Notes: generated by a model from the letters alone, not told the origin. Shown: positions 31,201 to 42,875, counted from the stretch's first letter. The stretch: 64,000 bases of DNA from Takakia lepidozioides (GCA_030704615.1 CM060731.1:35464001-35528000), one strand, 5' to 3'. Numbers and translations are program-made.

Positions 31201-33722
31201 AGGCTATGTGGTTGATTATGGGGCCCCAACCTGGGGTTTAGCCATCACCGCTCGGTGCTTTTGCCCATACAGCTCACTCGCAAATTCTGATAGTAGATCT
31301 CAGCACTCAGTTGGGCACCATCCGAAGAGCACTCAGAGAGGCACATCTAGTGAGGCCCAAAAAATATTGGGAGGTGTTTTAAATATTCATTTGTGTAGAC
31401 ATCTGCTGATTTCTCCATCACCACCATTTTCCTGTCATGATCTTGGGAACTGTTATTAGGAGGATTTCTGGAGGAAAACTAGGCCCCCAGTGGCACATCT
31501 TTGGCACATGAGAGAGTTTGACCCATGTTGAACTGCAGACGAAACACAGCTCTTGGGGCAGACCAAAATGACTGAGTTTGGAGGAACCATTGAGATTAAA
31601 TTTGTGGAGTTGAACCTCCAGAGACGACATGGTTAGAATGTACTCATAGGATGTTGTTTGCCGTAGCCTTGTGGCCATTGACCCCACGCCTAGTTTGAGC
31701 GGAACACAAAAGGGCAGAAACTACCTTTGTCAGGGGCTGATGCCGGTAGTCTGACTTACCTTGAAACAGACAATTGATCCAAGTTTTCCAGATATCCTCT
31801 AGAGATCCTTCACACAAACATCAATCTGCTGTATGTGGTTTGCCCAATAACTAGACCCCAAAAGGGCCTGGGCTTTTGGCTCAGCGATGGTTAGAGATGG
31901 ACGGTGAGAAAGGAAGAAAACAGTACCTTGCTTTCGTCATCATCTTCAGCAAGAATGCGAAGAGTGACAAAGGCACGCGACCGTATTTCCTCCTCCTCAT
32001 TCTTCAAGCAGTTCACAATAAGAGGTATCAGACCTGCATTCCGTATTTTGTACTTATTGAAGTTTTTGCGGCTGACTGTTTGCAAGTCTTTAAGACCATA
32101 CAGTACATCCCGTACTGAGTTGCCTGCTGAAATGAGGGTCCGTGCAATGTCAATGTGAGCCTGTTCATTGCGAGTAGTCCACTCCTCAATCGTGTTGCGA
32201 AGGGCAATGCTGGGCTTCAAAGTGGTACTAACCTTCTGACCAGTCATTGGACACACTGGAGCTCGGCCATTGTCACGACACTCCTGGAACCAGCGCTCAA
32301 TTGCAGATCGCTCATAAGTTTGTGCATTCTCTAAAGTCACAGGGTCCTGCATCACTTGTTTGGTCAGGGGACACACAAAGGCTTCATACAGAGGCTCCAG
32401 CTGATGGTGATCCCTTTTTGGAGTATGAATATCATCTGATGGGCTTGGCTGCTCACTTGACTGCACCCAATTGTCAAAAATATTGCCTATAACATCCATC
32501 ATATGCAGGTCATAAGGCTCCTGTGTGTCATGCACATCAATCCTCAGAAGTTCTATCTCTGTTTTCAGAGCACCAGGATTCCGGGATGCATCCTCTACCC
32601 CAACTTCACGTGCAATATCCATCAATAAGCCTGTTTGCACTGCAACATCCCTGCGAACGCTATCACTGTCTTTTTCTAGTGTCTGGCAGATGCGTTCCTC
32701 AGTCTCCTTCACCTGGTAGTGCACCTGTTGCATGTCCTGAGCCAAGGAGTTAATCAATGTCATTGTGTCCTCTTTGCCCTGCACCGGTGAGAGGCGAATG
32801 AGGCTCAAATTTCGGCCCATAACATGTGTCACATTTTCTATCTGCTTTGCAACCGACCGACAATGGGTGAGAAGATAAATGCGGCTCTTGCTAGTGCACA
32901 AGGCGATGAGCTGCTGCACGCTTTGTACATGTTGGATCAAGGACTCCACCGCATCCTCAACTACAGGTGATTTGATCTCCCCTTTGTCCAACTCGATGGC
33001 AATGGGCCTTATCCGCTTCAAAAATTCTGCTAACTGCCCAAAGTTTTCCTGTTCCACTACCACATCAGATGTTGCCCTGGCGACCTCTGACAAGTTCTCA
33101 AGGAGGATTTGTGCCAGCGACACTTCTGTCGGCTGCTGCATCCTACAAACACCACTCAGCATATCAATTGCCTGAAAAACCCGTCAATATGGTAATTTCA
33201 TGAACGTCAGGTTACTTCCACCTGGTGCTTCTCTTCTAGCTGAAGCCCACAGTAGCTAAATCATGTGCTTAGGAGGTCTAGGACCTGTTTGACATCTATT
33301 AAAGCAGCAAGCTTCCATACAGCAGTGGCCTCTTAGAGAGCCCCTACATGCTATACAAGCCATCAGTGCGCGCCATGTCAGACACCACTTGAATCTCATG
33401 CAGAAAGCAACACATGTCCACAAAAAAAGTAAGATCGACCATCCTTGATAGCAACTATCCAACCTGGGATGTTCCTAGAGCTGCCACCTTTTGCTTACAT
33501 CGAGGCATACTGAACAGAACCTGGCTTCACGAGAAAAACTAGTACAATCACTCCACCAGACCAACTATCACAAAATTTCTGCCATCAGAAGTGTGGCACC
33601 TTCACAACAGGTGCACAACAAGTCTATAAGCAGTTCCAAGCAAAGCTGAGTAATCCTATCCTCCCCTTTGATGTACCATAACATTTGGCTAAACCTGACA
33701 AAATTCATACCTGCAGACTCAT
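28292..33722 (-). CDS. UND/U-box/ARM-repeat E3 ubiquitin ligase (PUB42/43/44-like)
   Basis: Six coding exons (minus): 33722-33711, 33171-31927, 30980-30671, 30399-29960, 29773-28904, 28561-28292. All introns are GT-AG and the phases fit (0,0,1,0,0), giving about 1,048 residues. Exon 1 encodes only MSLQ. Exon 2 holds the plant U-box N-terminal domain (about residues 5-230) and the U-box: PLYEAFVCPLTKQVMQDPVT, then RWFQECRDNG and CPMTGQKV (about residues 265-340), followed by a RNTIEEW helix. Exons 3-6 form ARM-type helical repeats (KALKALSTLESNGKLL, NVVNSDAHWESSP, QALENLSTMSKELSEIP and others). A U-box recruits ubiquitin-E2 and ARM repeats bind substrates; the family is cytosolic or plasma-membrane-linked and known from senescence, defence and cell-death control. 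No stop or frameshift interrupts it. Exon 1 is the least certain part. Confidence 0.9.
31145..31210 (+). repeat. SINE-like B-box fragment in intron 2 of the U-box gene
   Basis: GGTTCAAATCC at 31178-31188 followed by GTCGAAGGCTATGTGG, the same tail as in the copy at 24600-24690. No A box could be placed with confidence. Confidence 0.35.
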
Positions 33723-35920
33723 GGTAATTCAAAACTAGGTGAACTCAGTCGTATCTCTTACAAGAATTACGACAAACATACACAACCATGTAAGTAATAA
33801 AACGCTAATCTTTCAGGTCCGCCATAACTCTCTCAATCGCGCTCTGGCTGGCACAGGCCAAAGGTGTACATATTTCCCGCAAAAAACTCCTACACCATCA
33901 CCCGGAATGAAACAGAAGCTCTTACCGACGACAGTCATGATTTATCTACTCGCTCTCTCCTTTATACGAGCCATGTTCAGCAGCGAGCGAGGAAGATTGG
34001 TGAAATTGCAAAACCAGCTCTGGGACAATCTGCTTTTCCCCTCTGCCTCACTCACTTCCGTTGTCCCCAGACATTCCTCCGATACTCCTCACACTCCAAT
34101 TAGGAAATCCGAACAAAAAAACAGAATACTTAATGGAATGATGAGAATGGCTCACCTTGTCTCAACCTGCTCGTCCATCACCTCGCAACAACTTTTACCC
34201 TGCGGCCATTTCTCCCTCACCTACATGCCACCGGGATCACATCTGACACAACAAACAGCGAGCATTGATGGCGCATTAACGCGGCCTGCCTGCGCGATCA
34301 AAGACGGCCTCCCTCCCCCCCTCCCTCTCCTCTCCTCTCCGCCATGCCGGACCTTCATCGCTGTCCCCCTCTTCTCTTTTTACTTAACTTACTCTCTTTT
34401 CCTTCTCCAACTTACTTACCACACTCCCTGCACATACATACATATATTTATATATATTTAGTAAACAGTGTCGGATGGTAGGGCCGTCGGTGGCCCCCTC
34501 AGTACAGTATATATTTTTGAGAAATATGTTTTTGTTTTTCGTTTTTGTATTTTTTGTTCCTGGCCAGTTGTTCTCTTGCGGGATGTGTTCCTTCCACTTC
34601 ATACAAGAGATCGGGAGCAATTTCATGCATGATTTGGGGGTTCAATAAGTTCGTGGAGGCGACGGAAAAATAATTTGGGATAGGTAGCAAGCTGTCGGAC
34701 GACGGATTGACAAAAATTCAGGCCAGCATACAATAATGATGCTCACGTAGGAGGAATGTCAAAATGAGGTCAGCGACTCAGCCCTGCTAGCACTCCATTT
34801 GCTGAATTTTGGGTTTACTATTATGGCACTATGTGATTTATTGCCGCCAGAAGCCACGCGGCAAGCGCCGCGTGCCAGGCAAGAAGTCAACACGACGACA
34901 GGCGGCGAGCGATGCGCACGCGTTCAAAGTTCAAACTCGGGCGCCGTCGACTGTCGACCTACGACGCTCCCTCGTACATTCCAGGCACTAAACCACCTAA
35001 GCGGCAACCAATCAAACAACGAGATCCTGCGGAATGTGGCCCACCGCCCGTTGGATGGGGATGAATTTCCTCTCTTTACTTAGATGAAACTGGAAACTGG
35101 ATGGATGAACACAGACGGTCAGACCACTGCATCGATCATTTTCGCATTTCGACTATTGTAAATAGAAAATAGCATCGCCGTTCATACTTTTTTTTTTTTT
35201 TTTGGAGAACAGGGGGATTCATACTATTATGTCACCCCTGATATGGTTTAAGTTCATTGTCTAACCCAAAATCATTGTTTCCTAGATACAGCTCTTGGGG
35301 AATAACTACACGCCCCATGTGACAAGCCTCATGGCAACCTTCAGGCATGTACTTAAGGGTTTTAATTTTTTTTCCTTCAATAATTTTAAGAAAGCTCTCA
35401 AGGGCTTCCTCCCCTTTCTCCCAAAAAACAAACAAAACAAACAAAAAAAAAACAAATCCGATTGGTATACAAAATCGTTCATTGCAGCACTAAAAACAAA
35501 TGCATTCAAACATGCAACCTTGCCCTACTCAGCACAACCTCTCACGCATGCATAAAATTATTCATCAAGAGATTTCATTTGCGTATATGGATGAAATACT
35601 CCTGCTACACCTATCCTAAACTAATTTGGAACCTCATCCTGAGTATCGGTGCTAAGCATCAAAACCCTTTGCGTACTCCTCTACCTTAGGAAGGCAAGGC
35701 CAACAAATCACTCCTTGATGTGCACGCCCCCTTTCATGGCAATCGAACCACATCTAACTATCCCAATAGCAACCTCATCTGCTGCCCAAATGATGCAACA
35801 CACTACCTTGAAGAGATTAAAATCTCTTATTATTGTTGTTGGACATGTATGTGGGAAATTATCAATGCGTTTTTTCAGATAGTTTACAAAATTGTTAATG
35901 GTAGTATCGAAGTTTATAGC
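33723..35920. other. Upstream region of the U-box gene, non-coding
   Basis: The plus-strand frame 33739-34461 is long but low in motif content and overlaps the likely promoter/5' UTR of the minus-strand gene. I see no supported gene. T and A homopolymers occur near 35190 and 35445. Confidence 0.45.
34438..34460 (-). promoter_or_regulatory. Possible TATA region of the U-box gene
   Basis: On the minus strand CTAAATATATATAAATATAT gives a TATATAAATA box about 720 bases upstream of the proposed ATG at 33722. A pyrimidine-rich stretch (GA-rich on +) at 34315-34400 is absent between, but CT-rich on + at 34312-34345. This is a sequence-only guess; a 5' UTR intron is equally possible. Confidence 0.25.
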
Positions 35921-35922
35921 AA

Positions 35923-36110
35923 TGTTGGACTAGTATATGGTTTGAGGCCCGGTATCAATACTAATATCAATACTGGTATTTGATACCAGACCAGCCTGGT
36001 CTGCGGTTGGGCAATACCCATGTCAATACCAGGATATGTCCGTACAAATCTTTGGAAGATATGCGTAATACCAAACAAGTCTGGTATTACATTCAAGGTA
36101 CCAATATTCA
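35923..36110. repeat. GGTATT-family repeat copy
   Basis: Begins TGTTGGACTAGTATATGGTT, matching TGTTGGACTGGTATATAGGG at 3935 and TGTTGGACTGGTATATACCA at 7953. It continues with dense GGTATT/AATACC words, including GTCTGGTATTAC and the palindrome-like GATACCAGACC. The common start after unrelated flanks marks it as a terminus. Confidence 0.6.
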
Positions 36111-36317
36111 TATCAGTTTCCTACAAACCAACGTCATCTCTTGTTTGGCATGCATCTGTTGTCGATTAGATGTTTGCTTCGTTTTTGAAGCTCGAGCTCT
36201 CTAATGGCTAAAAGCTAATCGTAAAATATTTGGTGTTTTGCTGGCCGTCACCCCTAAGTTACTCCTCTTCAATGTTGTATGGCTCCCGCATCTGATTCTG
36301 ATTGAGCCCCATATCTT

Positions 36318-36832
36318 TGTCGTGTACCTAAGCATCGTGCCTCAACATACTTGCTGTCCATCACACATCCTAAGCATACAATCCTAGAAAACTATGCTAC
36401 AATGATAAAGGAATGGAAACACGCCACTTATGAACCACTCAATTACATAAACTAAAGTCAAGCCAAGAGCACCTTTGCTAAGGGAATCCAACCTACAAAG
36501 CCCTCACCACACTCTCTCTCAATACCTAGAGCTATGGAGGTGATGGAGGCTCAACTACAAGAAGATGAGCCCTCCTCAACCCTCACAAAGAAAAAACCCA
36601 TCCCCATGTCCCAAGTGAGGTTTGACACATGGCATATGAGACCAAATGAAGTCCCAACACACAAAATATAAATATAAATATCTAAAATATCATAGTTAAC
36701 TAGAAGTAGGTAATTCTAGTTAACCATGACTAGAACCATGACAGCTGTCGTGCACATAAGCATCGTGCCACAACATACATCGTTGTCCATCACACATCAT
36801 AAACATACAATCTTAGAAAGCTATGCCACAAT
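36318..36832. repeat. Direct repeat pair of ~90 bp
   Basis: About 36318-36405 and 36745-36832 share AAGCATCGTGCC, CAACATAC, TGTCCATCACACATC and CATACAATC in the same order. They lie downstream of the integrase end of element E and may be remnants of its 3' non-coding region or of a separate repeat. The 36111-37187 stretch holds no gene I can support. Confidence 0.5.
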
Positions 36833-37187
36833 CGCCCCCCTAGCTGGTGATTATGTCCCTCTAACACCGGATAGCTGACATCCCAGTACGATCATCGCTG
36901 GGTCTTCAATCACACATGTCTCAATTCTCTAAAGTCTATGGATCAAGAGGCAGGGTGCAAAGAGAGCCCCGTCGTTAGTCGCCTACTTGCAATCCATGAT
37001 CTTCAATCAAGTATCCATGGCGTTGAGCTCCCACCAGCTAGACTTTAGATCACTTGTCAACCTCACCATTGTCATGTCCATTATCTCTGTCCAATGCATC
37101 GTGGACACAACCATTCTCCGTTAGGAACCTCCTCAAGTGGCAGTGTTAAGCATCTCATGTGTCACCCCCTTGAGCATTTATCACACA

Positions 37188-38078
37188 CTAGCATGGTGGC
37201 TGCACCACCAGCATGCAACACAACCCTGCAGGTACCACTGCAAGGTTGGGTCTATCCTCCCATCCACATAGAAGGTGACATGGCGCACAATTACGCACAT
37301 GGTCCTTCCATACCATGTCATCTCGACCCTCCAGAATCAACACTCCTGAAGGCAACACCTTTCGTACCCGTAGAATCACATGCCCTGCTGTGATATCCAA
37401 GGTCGTAGGTGTTGTCTGTTGCAGATATACATAGTCCCTAGGGTTGAATCTCCGAACACCCGATCGATATCCGCCTCCACGTATGGTGGCATACCTCAAT
37501 GTGTCTCGATGTTGGGCAATAGCAAGGTTCTCAAAAGCCATAGGCATGACTCTCTTGAATAACTCTGCCCGCTGGTCACACGCTTGTGTCCACACATCCG
37601 GATCATCAAGGTCAAGGACTACTGCAGCCTCCCTGCAAATAGATGCAGCCAAATCTGGCTTTCGGCCTGAAAGAAGAAAGTAAAGTAAGAATAAGGCAAA
37701 TGAAGCTTGTTTGCTTAACCTATAGCCCATAGCCAACCAAGGCAGTTGAAGGACCCAATCTCCCAGGTGTCCTTTCTGCAAACCGTACTTGCGCAAACCC
37801 CTTTTGACTGTCTGAACAACTCTCTCCGCCAAGCCATCGGCATCGAAATGATCCCGAGAAGTAGTGCAGTGGTCCATTAAGGCTTGCTCACACAAAGCCT
37901 GAAACTCCCCCAAGAACTCTCTCCCCTGGTCCGTGAGTACCTTGGCTGGAGCATCAAATCGGCTAAGAACTCGATTTAAGAATGCATACGCAACCCCCTC
38001 ACTTGCCTTGTCAGGCAATGCCACCAGTTCAATCCATTTGGAGAAGTGTTCCACCATCACCAGCATAGGCCCCGCCAC
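37188..38078 (-). pseudogene. Integrase core and C-terminal domain of element E
   Basis: One long open minus-strand frame. It has MLVMVEHFSKWIELVALPDK, then LTDQGREFLGEF with the second catalytic Asp, and LAERVVQTVKRGLRKY with the catalytic Glu, followed by FNPRDYVYLQQ and HVRNCAPCHL. The first catalytic residue, normally Asp in V.VDHFSKW, reads Glu. The segment joining the H2C2 zinc domain to the core (with CxxC and the DLTG-type strand) is deleted near 38080-38110. Confidence 0.82.
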
Positions 38079-38995
38079 CAGTACTGCCCTTGCAGCAAAG
38101 TATGAGTGTGTCGCACCCCAAAATGTCCCAACTCCTCATGGGCATGGCGTACCAGTCGCGCTCTTTTTGTTGGATGAGGCACAATTCTCACTCGTCCATC
38201 ATCCCATATTCGGAGTAGGTGAGTCCCCTCCTACTTGAACCTCTTGGCTCGTTGCAAGATCCAATCTCTCTCCTTAGCAGTCACACTGACTGTCATCTCT
38301 CTGGTACGAAGGTAGGCCAACGCTGCTGCATCTTCATGCACATCCTTAGCACCACCCAAGCTCTTCATTAATCTCTAGATCGTCATGCACACTAGCTACA
38401 TGACCAATCACATGAGATGGACCAGCTTGAGCTCCCATTGCTAGAATGCACAAAAAGACAGATGCATGCCATCCTGGCACTATCTTCTCATCCGTCTCAC
38501 CATACCAACGAGCTCTTGTATCATCAAGCTCACTAGTGCATGGATTGCGACTCAATCCATCCGCATCCCGATTGACTATACCGGCTCGATGTACCACCTG
38601 GAAGTCATACTCTTGAAGCAGAAGTGCCCACCGTGCAAGCTTCCATGTAAGCTTGTCCGACTCCATCAACCACTTCAATGGTTGGTGATCCGTGACAAGG
38701 GTGAAGAGATTGACATAGAAGTAGCATCTAAATGAGTCGCTGCCTATACTGCCGCTAGACACTCTCCTTCATATGAGCTATACTTTGCCTCAACATCATT
38801 ATTTGAGCAGCTAGTATATGCCACTACGAACTCTCTTCCCTCATCATCCACCTGTGTGAGCACTGCTCCAATCCCCAACATACTCCAATCCGTATGTAGC
38901 TAGAAAGGCCGCCCCCGAATAGGCCGCCTCAGAATAGGTACAGAAGTCAATCGAGCCTTGAGTTCTTCAAAGGCTTCCTCCTGCTCATCTTCCCA
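38079..38995 (-). pseudogene. RNase H and H2C2 region of element E
   Basis: RNase H signatures are HTDWSMLGIGAVLTQ (about 38915-38865), YSSYEGECLA (about 38790-38760) and LVTDHQPLKWLMESDKL (about 38700-38650), then QVVHRAGIVNRDADGLSRNP (about 38605-38545). The start of the zinc domain (HAHEELGHFG) is near 38150. Separate frames and several stops show decay. Confidence 0.75.
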
Positions 38996-39754
38996 CTACC
39001 AGTCCTGACCCACCTTGGTCAACTTGGGAAGAGCCTTTGAAATGCTACTAAATCCCTTGACAAACCGTCGATAATAGTTTGTCAACCCCATGAAAGCACG
39101 AACTTTGCTTATATCTATGGGACGTGAAATGTGTGCAATGGCCTCCACCTTTGTCTGTTGAACACCCAATCCTCCAGGATATGTCATGTGGCCCAGATAC
39201 TCAATCTGATCGTGGAAGAACTTGCACTTTTCATGGTGCAGTTTCAATCCATGCGCCCTCAAACGCTCAAACACCACCTAAAAGTTTCTCTTATGCTCCT
39301 CAACCATGGCACTAAAGATGATAATATCATCAATGTAGCACCGGACGAAGTCTAGCCCTGCAAAAATCCTATCCATGACCCTCTGAAACTATGCAGGAAC
39401 GTTCTTCAACCCAAATGGTAGGAAGCGCCATTGGTACAAACAATCCTTCTCATGCTGGTCAATCCCCCAGAATGTCGTCTGTTGCTTGTCAGCCTCTTTG
39501 ATTGGCAATTGGTGGTAACCAGATCGCAGGTCCAATGTGCTAAACACCTTTGCATACCCAATGGCATCAAAGATCTCCTCTGGAGTTGGCATGACATATC
39601 TATCGGACTTAATCTGACGATTCACAAGACGATAGTCCCCACACATCCTTCTTTTTGTCCAATTGCCACAGATATCCTTCTTAGATGGCATCACCATTGC
39701 CGAGGCATACTCCCCGCCTGACAACTCCACCAATCCAGCTTCGAACAACTTCAT
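38996..39754 (-). pseudogene. Reverse transcriptase of element E
   Basis: The frame 39754-39389 carries [45 protein letters not shown] and QWRFLPFGLKNVPA. After a stop, RVMDRIFAGLDFVRCYIDDI follows with YIDD at 39326-39337. Then come the thumb/connection region HGLKLHHEKCKFF...YLGH and the frame 39277-38996 (KVRAFMGLTNYYRRFVKGFS). The catalytic aspartates are preserved; stops replace single residues, for example near 39280 and 39390. Confidence 0.85.
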
Positions 39755-40389
39755 AGTCCGTGACTAGATCAAAGACCTCTCCATGTCAATATACCTGTAG
39801 GGCCTTCGAAAAATTGGCGTGTCATTTGCCAAATCAATACGAATCTCCTGGCCCTTCAAGCTCCCCAAATCCTTCAAACCCAAGGCAAAGCAATTTCTAT
39901 AAGCCCTTAGACATCGCCAGATCCTCCGTCTCTCTCATCCAGTGACTGTAAGTTCAACATCCGGTTCCCAATTGTCCTCTGTGACTGCAACTTTGGGTAC
40001 ACAAGGCTTGGAGGTAGGAGACGCGTCCTTTGGTTGCTAGATAGCAACCTCTTGGGCCTTATCTGCCCAACCTGACTGTGGCGTAGCCTCCACTTGCTCT
40101 GCCATAGCCACCTTGAGAACATCCTCTATGCAAGAAACATTCTCAATCTCTTCAAAAACCTTAGTCATCTTGGCCTCCAACTGGTCCTCAGTGTATGGCT
40201 CTCCCCACTCCTCATACTACTGCTTGAGAGATCCAATGACTCTCTCTTTGTGCATCTCATCCCACATCTGCCATGGGTGTTTCACCCCACGATCCTGTGA
40301 TCGTGCCCACTCATTGCCTCCACTATCCCGGTTGGCAGAGATGGTGCAATATCCAATGGAAGTGCAGAAGTAGCCACCAATGCTTGCAA

Positions 40390-41370
40390 TCTCCTTTGCT
40401 CAGCCATGCACAAGCCAATAACCCATGTCAAGCAATTTAGATCCATTGCTTGACCCAACACCTGTCAGCGTGATGCCTCTGACCAAGCTGACACAGCTGT
40501 AGTGCCCGCAGCAAACCCCATTGCCCGCTCTCGCTCCTCCGCAATTGGCTCCACCAATTGTTATAGCGCATTGTCCCAAATCAACCCTGGACCATTGTCT
40601 CGAAAAACATGAGACGAGGGAAAATTCATGAGTGTAGGCAAGGCCGCACGTGGTTGCCCCACTTGATTGATCACTGCCAAAGGTGGATGGTCATCATGTT
40701 ACACTCTCTGTGGTTGCCTCCTTTGGTCCAAAATGCCCTCAACCGTGAGGTTGGGTGGCCGTTGAATGGAATCATAGGCTCTCTTGAGCAACTTTGGTGG
40801 TGCAAGATTGGTCCACCACAACCTAGGCCTATGTGCCCGTGAACCCACTGCGGCTGCATCTAGTAATACAGCTGGTCCAATCCAAGACCGCACCCGATGC
40901 ACACTAGCCATAACCCTGGCCCGAGAATCCCCTATAAGAGGAACATTCTCCAAGATGTAAGCTGGAGGTTTCATTTGTCTTACCTGCAAGTCACGCAATA
41001 CTCGCAACATCTCCCAAAACAGATGCGATCGTGCATCATGTAAACCATTACCATGACCTGCGGGAGAATGTCCTTGGCAAGACCATCCAGCTATCACCAA
41101 GTCAATGGCACCATGCCGGTCCAAATTATCCGCCCCCAGCAAGGTAATGTCTGTTGGCAATGTCTTCCTTGAATTGCTGAAAGATGCAACAACTCAGGAT
41201 ACTGACGTATGAGTAAGGCAACATGACGCATGGAAACACGCCGAGCAATCTCATCCTTCTCCATATATAAATACTTGCATACTTTTATTCTTGCTTGCAA
41301 CACTCTTGCAAGCCTACTGCTCATGCCTCTAAACAAGTCTAGCAAACAAATGCCTGAGTCAGGTTATTGT
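40390..41370 (-). pseudogene. Cytosine-C5 DNA methyltransferase domain within element E
   Basis: Minus strand, about 325 codons. Motif I is SGICLLDLFRGMSS (about 41357-41318; AdoMet binding). Motif IV is LVIAGWSCQGHSPAG, with the catalytic Cys at 41077-41079 (the usual PC is SC here). Motif VI is PPAYILENV, with Glu at 40948-40950. Motif VIII, GSRAHRPRLWW, is near 40840-40815. The C-terminal motif IX/X region (EERERAMGFAAGTT, then RQVLGQAMDLN) is at about 40535-40380. These are the ordered motifs of C5 methyltransferases, which transfer methyl from AdoMet to DNA cytosine. A frameshift near 41160 and stops near 40565 and 40465 break it. It sits between the zinc knuckles and RT of a gypsy element. 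Retrotransposon-borne DNMTs are known from charophytes and dinoflagellates. Confidence 0.85.
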
Positions 41371-42029
41371 CAGATAATAGGCACTGTGTCCAATGGAGCT
41401 AACTGAGGAGGTCCAGGTGATGTGATCACCAAACTTCCCTCACCCACCGATGGAAATGCCTCCTGCCATGCTTGCTGCACACACTGGCTTGCCACTCGCT
41501 GCAAATCCCCAACTGTACCCCACAGTGAGCTATGCACAGGCATATGAGGAAGCAACTCAGCATTGTATGCCAATTGTTTGTCCTCATCAGGTGGTGGCAT
41601 ATCATCTGCATGGCTATTTCCCTCCAAGAGCTCGTGTTGCTGCTCGAGTGACAGCAGCAGCAGAGTCCAGTACATGCAATGGCCCTGCAAGTGCGGCTCC
41701 ACACATGAACTAGCCCATACCAATCTGGTCTTCCCTAGGCATAGAAGGTTGTGCAGGTGGGGCTTGAACCTCAGGCCTTGGAGCTGGCGCAACATGAGTA
41801 GTGGCCATGGCAGCAAGACGTTGCTTTAGCTGGGCAAGTCTCTCCACCATGTCTTGGTCATGACCTTGACCTTGACCATGTGTTCATTGGTTTTGGTTAC
41901 GACCTCCACCACGACCTCTGCCTCCTCTATCTCTCTAGACTACATTGTCTCGTCCTCGGGCACCATTGTTCCCTTGGAACTGGCCTGCCGTAGCTCAGGA
42001 TGCAAGTCATAACAATGGGCCTCCTCATG

Positions 42030-42150
42030 CCCATACTTGCCACAATACCCACATTGTAATTGTGTAGGTTGTGCCTCTGTCGGCCTTTTGCCTCTCTCCG
42101 GGCAATCCTTCTTAACATGAGGTCATCCACAATCCCAACAAGTTACACCC
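42030..42150 (-). pseudogene. Two CCHC zinc knuckles of element E gag
   Basis: The minus strand gives CWDCG, a stop, PHVKKDC, then after 18 residues CGYCGKYGHEEAHC (C-x2-C-x4-H-x4-C). The first knuckle has a stop in its loop and is one residue short. They mark the nucleocapsid, directly upstream of the ~650-bp linker that leads to the methyltransferase. Confidence 0.65.
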
Positions 42151-42209
42151 GACTGTTGTTGGCCTGAGAATGAAGGAAGATACCTCTGCATCTGAGATCC
42201 CCTTTGTCA

Positions 42210-42875
42210 TTCACTGGGCTTCGTCTAAGCCTCCTTGTTGCTTTGAGCACGTTAGGGTAATGGCTGTTGTTGGCTTGGAACTCCACTTCGTTGTGTCTCT
42301 TTGCCAAACCCCACCATAACCACCCGTTCCTCCACCATATTGAGTTTTATCCGCTCTGCCAACAAAAACACATTTGCTGAGGTGGGTGGGGCCACTTGTA
42401 GGAGAGTTGTATCCCACACCTTTCTCCTCAGTTCATTGTCCATGATCCCATACCAGAACTGGACTGCCTGAGCTTATGTAACCCCTTAGGTTACGTTTAT
42501 CAAACGCCTCATGCGAGTGTAAGCCTCCCTCAAACTCTCAGTAGGCCTTCGTTGGAACTCTTGCAAGCTCCGCAACTTCTCTGTCCTTATCCCCTGGTAG
42601 TTTCTTCTCAACTCCTCGAAGAACTCCACAATTAAATTAAAGGCGGGCACGGGCGATGGTGCTGAAGCAGGGATGGATGCTAGATCGTGAGCGGTGAGCC
42701 TATGCTCATGTAAGTGGTGCTGCCTTAGGATTTTGCAAAAAGATACTGTACGCATTTCCGCGGATGGCACCCATATCCGTTGGTAGGATGTCCCTATAGG
42801 CATGCTAGTGACAAGGATATGAAGAGCACAGTTGTCAAGGATCCAATCCATTGTTGCAATATTGACAGTGGGCAC
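42210..42875 (-). pseudogene. gag C-terminal part of element E
   Basis: Frame 42875-42486 holds FFEELRRNYQGIRTEKLRSL, a QEFQRRP box and SLREAYTRMRRLINVT, typical of gypsy capsid (long helices, an ESL..~YTRM~RLI pattern). A stop at 42483 separates it from frame 42443-42252 (MDNELRRKVWDTTLL..., FLLAERIKLNMVEE). Together they form the capsid C-terminal domain. Confidence 0.65.

Noticed and set aside
33739-34461. 240-codon plus-strand open frame
   Set aside because: No motif, odd composition, and it lies over the likely promoter and 5' leader of the U-box gene on the other strand.
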